Part shown: in pieces, positions 44,025-53,396 of the stretch | Layout of the letters: each line of letters begins with the position of its first letter | Position numbering within the stretch: position 1 is the first letter of the stretch | Source of the DNA: Metabacillus malikii | Lineage (GTDB): Bacteria > Bacillota > Bacilli > Bacillales > Bacillaceae | NCBI RefSeq assembly: GCF_030813355.1 | Contig: NZ_JAUSUD010000004.1 | Span: forward strand, 186,001-250,000 | Length of the DNA: 64,000 nucleotides | Reading direction: 5' to 3' | Notes under the pieces: model-generated | Databases searched by the model: none | Seen by the model: the letters and a program-made list of their open reading frames with translations, nothing else | Told to the model about the DNA's origin: nothing | Made by a program: the position numbers and the translations under genes

Positions 44025-44597
44025 TTAATCGTCCACCTTTGGTTTATTATTTTTGTTGCTAAGTACCCTATGAATATTGATACCTTCAGCCACACATCTT
44101 ATTTCATAAAAATAGTTAATCACTTCATTGTCATTTTTTATCGCTTCGTTTATCTTTTTTAATGTTCGTTTTCCGGTGCGCTTATCGATTAAGGATAGTA
44201 TTTTTATGACCATATCCGTAGAGGCTAATGATTTATCTATCGGTGATTTAAAGTATTGTTCTAGTGAATCAAAAAAGTCGTATTGTGCAAAGATACCTTC
44301 ATCCTTTACAAGGTTATGTGCTTGTATTCCTATTTCAAGATTTTGATTGTAGTTATGAACATCATAATCAACATCCTGTTTATGGCGAATTTCGGATTCT
44401 TTATTAATTAATGCAATATCTGATGTGATTGTACACATATTTAAAACTTCTTTTTTATCGACTGTAATAACCGCTCTGCCAAGCTTGTCGTGTGCTTTTC
44501 GATAATTTATAACGTGAAAATCAATTCGGTCTTTTAACGACTCACAGGTGAAGCTTTTTAAATGCTTTTTGGCTTTACTCCATTTCGGGCTGTACAT
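44025..44597 (-). CDS. SF0329-like family protein, 190 aa
   Basis: A 190-residue soluble protein. The part KAKKHLKSFTCESLKDRIDFH followed by YRKAHDKLGRAVITVDKKEVLNMCT is close to what I remember for SF0329-family proteins of unknown function; the C-terminal half is helical. ATG at 44597 follows GGAAGG. It is translationally coupled to the dioxygenase gene, hinting at a shared stress role. Family name is moderately sure. Confidence 0.6.
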   Translation of the reverse strand: MYSPKWSKAKKHLKSFTCESLKDRIDFHVINYRKAHDKLGRAVITVDKKEVLNMCTITSDIALINKESEIRHKQDVDYDVHNYNQNLEIGIQAHNLVKDEGIFAQYDFFDSLEQYFKSPIDKSLASTDMVIKILSLIDKRTGKRTLKKINEAIKNDNEVINYFYEIRCVAEGINIHRVLSNKNNKPKVDD

Positions 44598-44964
44598 ATT
44601 GTTTTTTCCTTCCATAGTTATTGCCTTCAACCAAGAACACATCATAACAAAATAGTTCTTCTATATATCTATTATAGCTCTTTAACTATTGAAGAGTTTA
44701 TAAAAATCATGGACGCTAAATTAGAAAAAAAACGGAAGTATACAGTGGGATTCTGAGGTTCGTGCAATTATAAAATGAGGTTATACGCATATACATTTTA
44801 TGCGAGTTAATCGTTCCAGAAGATATTTAGTACTCACTTTTATTAGGAGAGATGCTTAGACCGAGGGTTTCCCATACGCATCTAAAATATCCCCTTACCC
44901 CTTAGAAAGAAACGAAGTACGCACTTTGAAAGGGGTAAATCCTAGAGTTATTAAATTATGAGCG
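44598..44964. other. Intergenic region with a possible short remnant
   Basis: About 370 bases. On the plus strand a short frame reads EEFIKIMDAKLEKKRKY and, after a stop, DSEVRAIIK; it could be a decayed C-terminus of an unknown gene. I see no other feature. Confidence 0.3.
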
Positions 44965-45267
44965 TCAGAAAAATATATTTAAACCCATTAATTTCCGATA
45001 ATCCTCTTCATTTATTTCTTTAATAAATGAATTCATATGTTTCCAATATTTCGCTATTACTTCTAATTCTTCAATTGTTAGTTCATATAAATTTATATCT
45101 AGCATTTTTGAAAATTGTTCTAGTATATGAATATAAACGTTATTTTTATCATTTGACTCAATTCCATCTTTTTCAACAAAACTTAAGAGTCGACTGTATA
45201 CTTTATGTGAAAATTCATTTATTAACTCTATCTTGGTTTTATGTTCGTAGTTTAACGCTTCTTTCAT
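44965..45267 (-). CDS. Hypothetical protein, 100 aa
   Basis: An all-helical, soluble 100-residue protein starting MKEALNYEHKTKIEL. The first part resembles the helical region of small DNA-binding or phage-type regulators, but no HTH is evident. AAGGAG precedes the ATG at a good distance. Isolated in an AT-rich region. Family not recognised. Confidence 0.55.
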   Translation of the reverse strand: MKEALNYEHKTKIELINEFSHKVYSRLLSFVEKDGIESNDKNNVYIHILEQFSKMLDINLYELTIEELEVIAKYWKHMNSFIKEINEEDYRKLMGLNIFF

Positions 45268-46086
45268 ATTTCTGCGCTCCTTAATAATTTGCTTTATCCG
45301 TAAAACTAATTAACTTATTGACAATCAGCCTTTGTACCTACATATGTTTTTACTCTAAATACTCTTCGAATTATTAGGTGAACGAATAGTATGTGGAAAA
45401 CAATTGTATAAAGAAGCTGTACAATACTAGTTAATAACACTTTTGTTTTATACTAATGTAAGAATTTAAGTGATGTTGCACCTTCAGTAAACCGGGCCAA
45501 ATACTATTAGGCTTAAAATTAGGAAAAAAAGTGCAATTAACGTTCTTTTTAGAAAAGTCACTTTACATCACTGTTACTATATAGATTTTTTAGTAATGTT
45601 GAAGCTTGATATTGATTTATAGGTGTTATTTTTGTGAATGGATTTATTTACATAGAAAAATGCCATACATATTAAATCAATTACTGAAATTTCAGAAAAG
45701 TCCATGTGCTCATTCCTGCATTTTTAGTTAAGTTCCACTAAAGTCTATTTAGGAATTTCAACTTGAATACAAGGAGAGCCACCATCGCTACTTATTAGCT
45801 ATTCGATTGTATAAAAATAAATTATCAGGACAGTTAAAAGGGATCTCTCATATATAACCATTGAATTTCTAAATGATAGTGCCAATCCTCATAGCAGTGT
45901 TCTTTCATTTCGTAATTCTCTATCTGCGTTAGTCTAATAATTTAGTTCTATTACCTTAATCATTATTATGAATTAGCTTCAATAGTACAATAGGATATTT
46001 ACCTTATTTTTTGTATTATTTATCCTTAAATACATTTATCATTTGTTTCAGATGCAAATGATAAATTCTTATCATATTCTCTTATT
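45268..46086. other. 820-base region without a convincing gene
   Basis: Very AT-rich. On the minus strand around 45835-45930 a frame without a start reads ENYEMKEHCYEDWHYHLEIQ, which looks protein-like and may be the tail of a lost gene. No repeat, RNA gene or strong terminator was seen. Confidence 0.4.
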
Positions 46087-47118
46087 TTATATTAATTTCA
46101 CGTTACTCCATACCTCCTCAATAGTTCTTCCATCTGGTAAAACATATGCTATTAGCTCCTCACTTGTACTAAACTCTTCTGTAAAGTCTTGTCCTTCTAG
46201 TGTTAGTTTAAAATTTCGATATATGTGATATACATTATCATCATGTAAAAAACTGACGATATTATAGCCACCATTTTCAAGACAATGTGAAATATCTGTC
46301 TTTAAATCATCAATAGAATAATTTATTTTCTGTTGAATCAATTGAGCATACATTCTTACGTCACTATCCGGGTCGATGCGGAATGTTTCTATTAGGCCGT
46401 TTAATGTGTCTTCGTCTAATCTGTATGATAAAAAGTTCCATACACTGTTTGCAATTTGGGATCTAATTCGTTCATTAGAGTGGTTTGTTAATGCTAATAA
46501 AGCTTGACCAAACCATGTAATATCAACATCTGTTTGAGAGAGAGATACTATCGCCTCGATTATTTCATCTTCCCTATCATTTTCTAAATGGTATTCAAAG
46601 GATTCCCTAGAATATTCAGTCATTTGATTTTCTATATCTTCTATTTCCTCTTTATCCTGGTATTCTATTATTGTTAAATTCTCTAAGAATTCGTTGAAGT
46701 CTTTGGCAATTTCGATAATCTCTGCTTTCTCATTCTCATTATTTACATACACGATAGGAGGATTCACGGTTACATTTCGATAGTCAAATGCTAGCCAATA
46801 ATGTCCATCTCCATTAAAGAGAATAAGTCCTTTTGGCATATCCCATTCGCTTATTAGATAGTCAGTATCAAGAACACCTGGGTTTTTACCAATTCCATAA
46901 ATGTTTGTTACTTCAATAAACGCCTCGCCTGGTAAGGTATTGTCCAGTACAGGGAAAGCTTGATAATTTATTTCTCCACCGTTTTGAATCTTTAGAATGT
47001 TTATGTATGCTCTTGGAAATGTAATTTTATATATATCCTCAGCCTTTTTTATGTCCTCAACAGTTAGAGCATTCAATTTGTAAATGCTATTTCCTTTTTG
47101 CCAAAAACCTTCTTTCAA
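46087..47118 (-). CDS. SMI1/KNR4 family protein with helical repeat tail
   Basis: A 343-residue protein. Residues 1-140 carry an SMI1/KNR4 (SUKH-like) domain: FPRAYINILKIQNGGEINY, IEVTNIYGIGKNPG, LILFNGDGHYWLAFDYR. After an acidic linker, residues about 180-270 look HEAT-like (IVSLSQTDVDITWFGQALLA, RSQIANSVWNFLS), as seen in some immunity proteins. TTG at 47118 is 6 bases after GAGGTG; a GTG at 47127 overlaps the site. SUKH proteins often neutralise toxins; no toxin gene is adjacent. Confidence 0.8.
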   Translation of the reverse strand: MKEGFWQKGNSIYKLNALTVEDIKKAEDIYKITFPRAYINILKIQNGGEINYQAFPVLDNTLPGEAFIEVTNIYGIGKNPGVLDTDYLISEWDMPKGLILFNGDGHYWLAFDYRNVTVNPPIVYVNNENEKAEIIEIAKDFNEFLENLTIIEYQDKEEIEDIENQMTEYSRESFEYHLENDREDEIIEAIVSLSQTDVDITWFGQALLALTNHSNERIRSQIANSVWNFLSYRLDEDTLNGLIETFRIDPDSDVRMYAQLIQQKINYSIDDLKTDISHCLENGGYNIVSFLHDDNVYHIYRNFKLTLEGQDFTEEFSTSEELIAYVLPDGRTIEEVWSNVKLI

Positions 47119-47152
47119 CAAATTCACCTCATAAGAATTATTGTTTATTTCG

Positions 47153-47542
47153 TTACCCTTCTACAATTGCTAGGTATTTTAAAGTTTCTCCTTTTGTTTC
47201 AACGAGAAGAATATCTTTTCTTTCTTTTGCTGTAAATATCTTGGAGCCTACTGGAAGGATATTCGCTGTTCCATCTATAAAGTCGGTATTGTCCTCATTT
47301 TTTGTTTTTATTTCACTGATTTGATTGTCTTTTGTTAATGGCAATTCGTCAACCCAATCAATATTAGTTTGGTAGATAGTTCCATTGTACTGAAAGATAT
47401 TAGCATCGGGATTCAATGTTAAAACTTCCTCGGCATTAATATTGTCAATTGTTACTGTTTTAGTTTCCGTTTGATTAGTGCAACCTGTCACCACAAATAA
47501 GATAAATGCTGTAGAACAAAGAAAACACTTTATTCCTTTCAT
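47153..47542 (-). CDS. Small lipoprotein, 129 aa
   Basis: Signal peptide with lipobox VTGC (Cys21), then a 108-residue domain: ADANIFQYNGTIYQTN-like stretch reading PDANIFQYNGTIYQTNIDWV, followed by ANILPVGSKIFTAKERKDIL and LKYLAIVEG. It resembles other Bacillus lipoproteins of unknown function. Probable two-gene unit with the SMI1-type gene 34 bases downstream. GAGGTGAGGG precedes the ATG. Confidence 0.72.
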   Translation of the reverse strand: MKGIKCFLCSTAFILFVVTGCTNQTETKTVTIDNINAEEVLTLNPDANIFQYNGTIYQTNIDWVDELPLTKDNQISEIKTKNEDNTDFIDGTANILPVGSKIFTAKERKDILLVETKGETLKYLAIVEG

Positions 47543-47628
47543 ACCCTCACCTCTTTTAGATATAGTCTAAAATTATCTAAGAAAAGTTACATCAGTTGTT
47601 TTATTTTCAAGGGGTTACCTTTTAACGA

Positions 47629-47657
47629 TAAAAAACAGAGCTACCGAAGTGACTCTG
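47629..47657 (-). terminator. Intrinsic terminator after BAAT-like remnant
   Basis: Minus-strand AACAGAG and CTCTGTT, with inner pairs around TTCG, followed by TTTTTTATC. It begins only a few bases after the stop of the remnant gene. Confidence 0.75.
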
Positions 47658-47666
47658 TTTTCATAT

Positions 47667-47774
47667 CTAATTTAAAACGTTAGTATATTCGATTGGCTGG
47701 CAGCCTGTGACTGTTATTGAAACGTCTTCATCGATAAATGAATCAATCGGACTAATTTGTAAAACCGGTACCAT
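47667..47774 (-). pseudogene. Acyl-CoA thioesterase/BAAT N-terminal remnant, 35 codons
   Basis: ATG at 47774 behind AAAGGAGGAGG opens MVPVLQISPIDSFIDEDVSI, then TVTGCQPIEYTNVLN and stop. The first 27 residues match the start of the acyl-CoA thioester hydrolase/bile-acid-CoA:amino acid N-acyltransferase domain. The remaining 95 percent of the gene is missing and a terminator follows at once, so a deletion joined the gene start to its terminator or to a new one. Confidence 0.7.
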
Positions 47775-48128
47775 GTTACCTCCTCCTTTTTCAGTTTATT
47801 CTATTAGGGGATTTTATAATATTTTTGTTTAAGGCTAATGGAGCAAATTTGATACTGTTTCAAAAGAGCCATACATTTAACGACTAAGGTGGTGATTATT
47901 TTGAATTCAAGTAATCTATAAAAATTCATAAATTAGGCGGTGAATAATGGAGTGTTTTACTGTAAATGGTAGAAGCGAGATTTATTTATATATTATAATT
48001 ATGTAGAACATTAGAATATATTTAGTTTGGTAAATATTAAGAATGAGATTTTATCAATCTTAGCTAATGAATCTATGGAGTCGTGATCAGAATTTGTAGG
48101 TAAACGTCATCTTTATAAGGAGGATGTT
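47775..48128. other. Intergenic region, nothing recognised
   Basis: About 350 AT-rich bases between the BAAT-like remnant and the small plus-strand membrane gene. I see no gene, repeat or strong hairpin. Confidence 0.4.
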
Positions 48129-48344
48129 ATGACTAGAAACTTTAAATTATATTTCCTGGGATATTTTATATATTTTCCTTTTATTTTTATCATCAGTTTT
48201 ATTATTTGGATGTACCTCATTCGAAATCATGATTTATGGACTGTCTTTTCAGATTGCACTTCAATAATAGGACTGTATTATTTAATGACGAGTGTAGTCT
48301 TTACTCTAGTTTTTATAAATAGTGTTAGTAAAGAAAAGGACTAA
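48129..48344 (+). CDS. Small two-helix membrane protein, 71 aa
   Basis: Two hydrophobic segments (about 7-29 and 45-65) separated by RNHDLWTVFSDCTSI. AAGGAGG lies 5 bases before the ATG, strongly supporting translation. Family unknown; single plus-strand gene among minus-strand genes. Confidence 0.6.
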   Translation: MTRNFKLYFLGYFIYFPFIFIISFIIWMYLIRNHDLWTVFSDCTSIIGLYYLMTSVVFTLVFINSVSKEKD

Positions 48345-48548
48345 AATCTAAAATAGTATAAGTCAGTTACATGGTTAGAATCTGTAATCACAATTGAATG
48401 CAAATAAACTACAATTTGTAGATTAAAAGACTTTCAGTTAACCATTTAAGTCATTTCTTTTATAGCCGTAATATCCCGTCCCAGGCCTTAAAATATGAGA
48501 CGATTATAAAATCACTTTCCCTGCTTCTTTTAGGTTATTGACCTCATC

Positions 48549-48795
48549 TTAGAAAATTGCCGCTATTAATTGATTAAGACCTGAAGTCGATTCATCAAAT
48601 ATATATAAATCATATTCTACGGATAAGGCAGATAAGACCAATCTTTTGCACATTACCTTTTGAATATCCTTTAGCTTTCTTTTTAGGGTCAAGTTCAAAA
48701 AGCTTAATCAAATTGTCCCGCTTTGACTTATCACCATTTCCATCAAGACTAAAAAAGGCGTCAATCCTTTTGGATCCACACCCCTTACTTAACAT
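48549..48795 (-). pseudogene. ABC transporter ATPase, internal remnant with frameshift
   Basis: Frame 1 reads KRIDAFFSLDGNGDKSKRDN, LIKLFELDPKKKAKGYSKGNVQKIGLIC. After a one-base shift, the sequence continues LSVEYDLYIFDESTSGLNQL and stops. Together this is the signature-to-Walker-B part of a BcrA/YtrB-type ABC ATPase (YSKGN for the signature, DLYIFDEPTSGL with P changed to S). Walker A and the C-terminus are missing. It abuts the 3' end of the DNA alkylation repair gene (7-base overlap), marking an old recombination joint. Confidence 0.75.
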
Positions 48796-49496
48796 CTAAC
48801 ATATTTGCGTTTGAAGCCGATTCTACCTTTATCAATGTCTTTTTGAATTGTTTCATAAGAATTTAAAAAGCTGCTTTTTTTGTTATCCCGTTTCATTTCA
48901 ACAATTCCTACTTCTTTGGCGGTTTCGACTGCCTTGTCATGTAACGGTACGTAGGAAATTCCAACTGTGGCTAGAAAATTGTTCATTGCTGACTTTGTCC
49001 GATTTGGTGCTTCGTGAATCGATGTTTTCACAGTATCGAGCATCGCGGAGATTTTGTCTTCAGAAAATTCATGGTCTTTGCGGTTTCCTAGTAGCCAGCA
49101 ATAGCAGCTCCACCCCGCTGACATTCTCAGTTCCTCGCCGCTTGCTATCCATTTATCAGCAACGTCTTGTGCGATGTCTGCCTCTGATAATGTTACAGCT
49201 ACGACATAATCAGATAGCATATAAAAGTATGCGCCATCCATCCAACGGTCATAGTCTGCTTCTGTCATGCCATTTGGATCTGCAATGATTCCGGCAAAAT
49301 ACATCGCATCATAGTTACCTGTTGCATAAAGCTCTTCTGCTAAAGGCTGATTAATCTTTATTTTCTTTGCGATTGATTTCATTGCACCTGTTGCCACGCC
49401 AAAAAGCGGCTCTTTTGCACCGTTAGACATATATATTTTTTTCGTTCGTTCCTTGCCTAATCCTTCAAGCTCCTTCATCACTGTTTCGAAGTCCAT
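48789..49496 (-). CDS. DNA alkylation repair protein (AlkD-like)
   Basis: A 235-residue all-helical HEAT-like protein of the DNA alkylation repair family: GVATGAMKSIAKKIKINQPL, LYATGNYDAMYFAGIIADP, MTEADYDRWMDGAYFYMLSD, MSAGWSCYCWLLGNRKD, VGISYVPLHDKAVETAKEVG. AlkD enzymes excise bulky N3/N7 alkyl purines without base flipping. ATG at 49496 follows AGAAAGGAAG; the frame extending upstream to 49556 has no ribosome site. The C-terminus (RKYVRC) is normal despite the overlapping pseudogene. Confidence 0.85.
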   Translation of the reverse strand: MDFETVMKELEGLGKERTKKIYMSNGAKEPLFGVATGAMKSIAKKIKINQPLAEELYATGNYDAMYFAGIIADPNGMTEADYDRWMDGAYFYMLSDYVVAVTLSEADIAQDVADKWIASGEELRMSAGWSCYCWLLGNRKDHEFSEDKISAMLDTVKTSIHEAPNRTKSAMNNFLATVGISYVPLHDKAVETAKEVGIVEMKRDNKKSSFLNSYETIQKDIDKGRIGFKRKYVRC

Positions 49497-49637
49497 TCGT
49501 ACGTACTTCCTTTCTTTATGAATACTGTTATAGTTTATAAAAAAATTCTTGTTCATTGTGTCTATTTTAATATTACTATACTCTTTCCTTCCTTTCTAAT
49601 TCTACGATCATGTATGTACTGATGATATGGACAAAAC

Positions 49638-49669
49638 AAAAACAGTTCTGTAAAAACGGAACTGTTTTT
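49638..49669 (-). terminator. Intrinsic terminator
   Basis: AAAAACAGTT and AACTGTTTTT form a 10-bp stem with 12-base loop and T-rich tails on both strands. It follows the small membrane gene at 49705 on the minus strand. Confidence 0.7.
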
Positions 49670-49704
49670 GTAGTTATACTTTTTATGATAATTTCATCTT
49701 ATAA

Positions 49705-49908
49705 CTAATTACTAGCAGTGTCATTCTCAAATTTTTTGAAAGCTTTTGTCGTCATCTTTGAGATGAAGTAAATACAAATGAACGAAACAATAGAGACAAA
49801 AAGTAAATTAATTGTAGTGATAGGTTTTGGATTCTCCGCAATAAAAAAGACAAAAACAGTGATTAATATTGAGAATACTAATCCTTTTGTAATGTGTTTA
49901 TTTGGCAT
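49705..49908 (-). CDS. Small two-helix membrane protein, 67 aa
   Basis: MPNKHITKGLVFSILITVFV opens a first helix; LLFVSIVSFICIYFI forms a second; the tail is KMTTKAFKKFENDTASN. A GAGAGGAG-like site (GAGAGGAGC) precedes the ATG by 11 bases. Has its own terminator. Function unknown. Confidence 0.6.
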   Translation of the reverse strand: MPNKHITKGLVFSILITVFVFFIAENPKPITTINLLFVSIVSFICIYFISKMTTKAFKKFENDTASN

Positions 49909-50075
49909 GATATGTAAGCTCCTCTCAGTTATCTTCTGAATACATCTATATTTATTTTAACATAATATTCCTAAAAATTCCTTTATTTTGGATTGATTTA
50001 TTATGATTTATTTTTTACCCTTAATAGAAGAACCTATTATCCAAAACAACCACATTAATTCTTATTATGACTAAT

Positions 50076-50330
50076 TTATTCAATAAAAATTGTCACAAAG
50101 ATTGCAATTAGTAATGTAAAGATACTTAGAACATAAAGGAACTTTACGGACATATTTAAATATCTTAAAACACGAATGAATAATACCGAAGTTATTAATG
50201 ATATTGAATAGAGTGAAGTATTTGTCATAAACCAACATCCTATCCAAGCAACAGATAAGGCTATTATAACTTCTGAAATTATTTTTTTCATTGCAAGTAG
50301 GTTTTTTTCGTTTTGTTCTGCTGTATTCAT
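50076..50330 (-). CDS. Small three-helix membrane protein, 84 aa
   Basis: After a short charged start (MNTAEQNEKNLLAMKK) there are three hydrophobic segments (about 18-36, 41-55 and 62-83). It looks like a small integral membrane protein of unknown function. The ribosome site is weak (GGGTAG), so the start is not certain. Confidence 0.5.
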   Translation of the reverse strand: MNTAEQNEKNLLAMKKIISEVIIALSVAWIGCWFMTNTSLYSISLITSVLFIRVLRYLNMSVKFLYVLSIFTLLIAIFVTIFIE

Positions 50331-50418
50331 CTTTCGTCGCTACCCTTCATTTAAAAGAATTCATTGTTTCTTTTTAATTCTTTTTTTCCATAACATTAGA
50401 AAATGTCGACACATTTAA

Positions 50419-50832
50419 TTAGGATATGAGTGAGGAACAGATTTCACCAATAATTCCTTCTGTTTGATGAACACCTAAATCTGCATTTGTCAAGATTACA
50501 GCACCTATTTGAGTATCTGGATATGCGACAATCATTGCTTGAAATCCGACACCCCAACCCATCGAAGTTATTTTTAATTCTCCTTTATTTTCTATGAATA
50601 CACCTAACCCAGACCAGCTTTTGCCTAATTGTGGAGTTATCATTTCTTTTGCTAATCTTTGTGGAACGCCTATTTTACTTTTTCCTTTGATGACATCCAT
50701 CAGTTCAACCGTTAATTGTGCTAAATTGAGAGATGATGACCATAAACCGGACGCAGATGGATATGGGTAGATAGGGTATTTACCTTCCACAAGTTCGCCA
50801 TACTTGTTAATGTTCATTAGTTTTATTTTCAT
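50419..50832 (-). pseudogene. Serine hydrolase (beta-lactamase family), C-terminal remnant
   Basis: The frame carries only the last 130 or so residues of a class C beta-lactamase-like protein: EGKYPIYPYPSASGLWSSSL, KIGVPQRLAKEMITPQLG, SGLGVFI and the third motif region GWGVGFQAMIVAYPDTQIGA. The SxxK and YxN motifs are missing. GGAGG lies before ATG 50832, so the piece could still be translated, but it cannot be an active enzyme. Confidence 0.7.
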
Positions 50833-50924
50833 AAATCCTCCATGTCATTTATAATGGTAAAGTATAACACGAACACTCGTTTGATTATTCTGCTTTTTGT
50901 AAATTATAGTTATTTTGAGTTTGA

Positions 50925-51958
50925 TTATTTGATAGAGAGTGCAAGGCGCATGACAAGTCTTATTGGCAATGAAGGATTTGCCAACTGATTCATATCTCCG
51001 ACGAAATAAATATCTTTAATCGGGTAATAAAATGCAAAAGAGCCTGTTGTACCTGAATGTCCAAGAAGGTCTCCGTCGCCCATAAATAATGTTGGAAACC
51101 CGTTTAATGGGATTCTCATGTAGCCACCACCATATTGGATTGGGAACATGGTTAGTTGTAACTTGTTGTATTTATTTAGGTGTTGGAAAACAGTTTTATT
51201 AAATAATTCCCCTCCAAAGAAGGCTTTCATAAACGTCATCAGTTCACGGGTAGTGCTGATGATACCGCCGCTTGCCCGACAGCCTCTGATGAAATTTGGA
51301 CGAGATATTGTGATTTCATTCATATACATGTTTGGTATATATTCATCTTCATGACAAGGTAAATAGGTATGTTTAAGCTCTAAGGGGTCGAAAATCAATT
51401 GCTTATAAACTGATTGTAAAGGCATTTCAGTAATCGTTTCGACTATTTTTCCGAGCAAGTCAAAGTTTATATCTGCATAGTATGCTTTATTTTTTTGTCA
51501 GGTGCAAAATGGGTATTTAATTGTTTGGTGAGGGAGAGCATTTCATTTAGATTGATATCCATATCTTCTTTAATGACACGATTTTTTAAATTTTCCTTCG
51601 TTTGTTCAAATGCATCTGGCAGTCCACTTGTTTGAAATAGCAGGTGTGCGATTGTTAGTTTATCAGCATATTCTTCACCGTTATATTGATGGAGGCCACT
51701 AAGGGTTTTGTTATCGAAGTAGTTTGTTATATTGTTGTTTAATGATAGCTTACCTTGATCGAGCAAAATCAATATGCATGTCGTCGTGAATAATTTTGTG
51801 ATGCTAGCGATTATGATAGTCGTGTCTATGTCCTTTTCTCCATATCCATAACGATATGATATGTCTCCGGTTGTATTTTCAATAAATAAAACACACTCGT
51901 GAATTTGCTTTGATTTTACCGTTTTGTTAAATAGTTTTTCGATTTTCGAGGCTTTCAT
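50925..51958 (-). pseudogene. Serine hydrolase (class C beta-lactamase family), frameshifted
   Basis: The first frame (51958 to about 51471) has ASITKLF (SxxK) and LLFQTSGLPDAF. The second (to 50925) continues LLGKIVETITEMPLQSVYKQ, ASGGIISTTRELMTF and the third motif LLGHSGTTGSF. At the join, GAC is followed by seven A; eight A would give a continuous protein reading DKKNKAYYADINFDLLGK with the tyrosine motif. Thus a single-A deletion is the cause. ATG at 51958 follows AAGGGG. An adjacent second remnant (50419) suggests a tandem family pair. Intact protein would be about 345 aa. Confidence 0.85.
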
Positions 51959-52215
51959 TATTTTTTCCCCTTCCTGCCTGCTACAACTTTCCATTATATT
52001 TGAATTTCCACTAAAAATTCTTGATTGAGGAAGGGATATGATGATTATTTTAACCAGATTATTGATTATATTTTAAAGGGTTTCCTCTTAAATTTCACCC
52101 AATTACTTCATATTGAGTTGTAGTAAGTTTTATTTCGTTTCACAATCATAAAGTAATAGAGGTCCTTCTCAAGTTACTGTTACAATTAATACATTTACAG
52201 TTTCATGTGCGCACT

Positions 52216-52305
52216 TTATCGTTTCTTCTTCTTTGACTGATTACCAAAAAGGCCAATTGCAACGGCTACCCCAATACCTACAGCAAACCAAGATGCGAAA
52301 CTCAT
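52216..52305 (-). CDS. Very small membrane protein, 29 aa
   Basis: ATG at 52305 with AAGGTGGTGG 6 bases upstream opens MSFASWFAVGIGVAVAIGLF, then GNQSKKKKR. One helix with a polybasic tail. The ribosome site is strong; the size is typical of small membrane regulators or membrane-active peptides. No homologue can be named. Confidence 0.5.
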   Translation of the reverse strand: MSFASWFAVGIGVAVAIGLFGNQSKKKKR

Positions 52306-52407
52306 CAACTCCACCACCTTTTTTTTATACTATTAATACGGATATAAGCGCGAATGGTTTCAGCTTTCAGTTAATCAGTTGTAAAAATCTTCTGATTCTT
52401 TATAGCT

Positions 52408-52440
52408 AAAAAAAAAGCGATACCCTTCATAAGTATCGCT
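52408..52440 (-). terminator. Intrinsic terminator of DinB-family gene
   Basis: Minus-strand AGCGATACT...GTATCGCT is an 8-bp stem with a 9-base loop, followed by TTTTTTTTTAGC. It lies 21 bases after the stop. Confidence 0.85.
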
Positions 52441-52461
52441 CGTATATAATATTCATTTTCA

Positions 52462-52962
52462 TTACATAATAGGAGCTTCCATTCCTATCTCTGCCCATTC
52501 CTCTTTTGATGGACCGTAAAGACCGGGAACTGACAAACCAGCTTGTCGCATAAGAATCGTCATTTGTCCGCGGTGATGTGTTTGATGTTGGATTAACAAG
52601 AGTAAGACATCTCGCTTCGCCATTGTTCTCCCAAACAGATTTAATTGTTCACTAAGGTTTTCTTCTGATAGTTGCTCTTTTATTGCTTGTACTAATGAAT
52701 GACTGGCTTGTTGGTATGTATTCGAGATGTGTGCAGCGGATGTCGGAACAGGGTAATCATTAGTAGGGCCGTCAATTGATAAATCGATATGTGATGCAAT
52801 ATTGCCGATTGCTGATACAGTGTGCCATGCAATGCGACCTAGTGTCCAATTTTGAGGAGTAACTTCTTGTTGAAGAGATTCATCTGTAAGACGACTTAAT
52901 ACTTTCTGAGTAGCAGCGGCTTCATATGCCCATAAATGAAAAAAGTCTGATAGTTGAAACAT
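52462..52962 (-). CDS. DinB-family metal-binding hydrolase-like protein
   Basis: A 166-residue four-helix protein of the DinB/YfiT superfamily, with WTLGRIAWHTVSAIGNIASH and LLLLIQHQTHHRGQMTILM. The three His at the usual positions (one in AWH, two in HQTHH) should bind a divalent metal. Some members are thiol-dependent transferases. ATG at 52962 follows AAAGGAGG; the longer frame to 53055 crosses this site. Confidence 0.87.
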   Translation of the reverse strand: MFQLSDFFHLWAYEAAATQKVLSRLTDESLQQEVTPQNWTLGRIAWHTVSAIGNIASHIDLSIDGPTNDYPVPTSAAHISNTYQQASHSLVQAIKEQLSEENLSEQLNLFGRTMAKRDVLLLLIQHQTHHRGQMTILMRQAGLSVPGLYGPSKEEWAEIGMEAPIM

Positions 52963-53084
52963 ACATTTCCTCCTTTTTTGTATACTCCTCAAATATATTC
53001 TGCAACCTCCAAATATTTCCTGCTTGGCGAAAAAAATATTATTCTTGAGCAACACTTGTACAAAAATAATTCATTTGTGGTAAG

Positions 53085-53396
53085 TCAAGTGTTTTGTTCA
53101 TTTCTTTCCCAAAATGCAATACCGCTGTCGTCTGCTATGACAAAAAAGCTTCCACCAAAAGAAAATCGATAGCAATATAGAAACCCTCGATAAACACGAA
53201 CACAGTTGTTATTGGCTCCTTCAACAAAGCAATCTTCAAACGCTGGTTGATAGATAATATCTTTACAGGGATATAAGTGATACTTTTTGTAAGCTATCCC
53301 CGAGGTTTGTGCGTGAAGCGCGGGGACGGTTCGAAGCCACTGAAAAAGTATACTGATTTCAGATAAGTATCTACTCTTAAACAATTTATTGTACAT
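53085..53396 (-). pseudogene. Gene fragment fused to repeat-derived start
   Basis: The first part, MYNKLFKSRYLSEISILFQW, is translated from the composite repeat and recurs in other copies, so it is not native. From about 53310 on, native-looking protein sequence begins: YHLYPCKDIIYQPAFEDCFV, then VRVYRGFLYCYRFSFGGS and SGIAFWERN. I do not recognise the family. The repeat seems to have replaced the 5' part of this gene. Confidence 0.45.
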
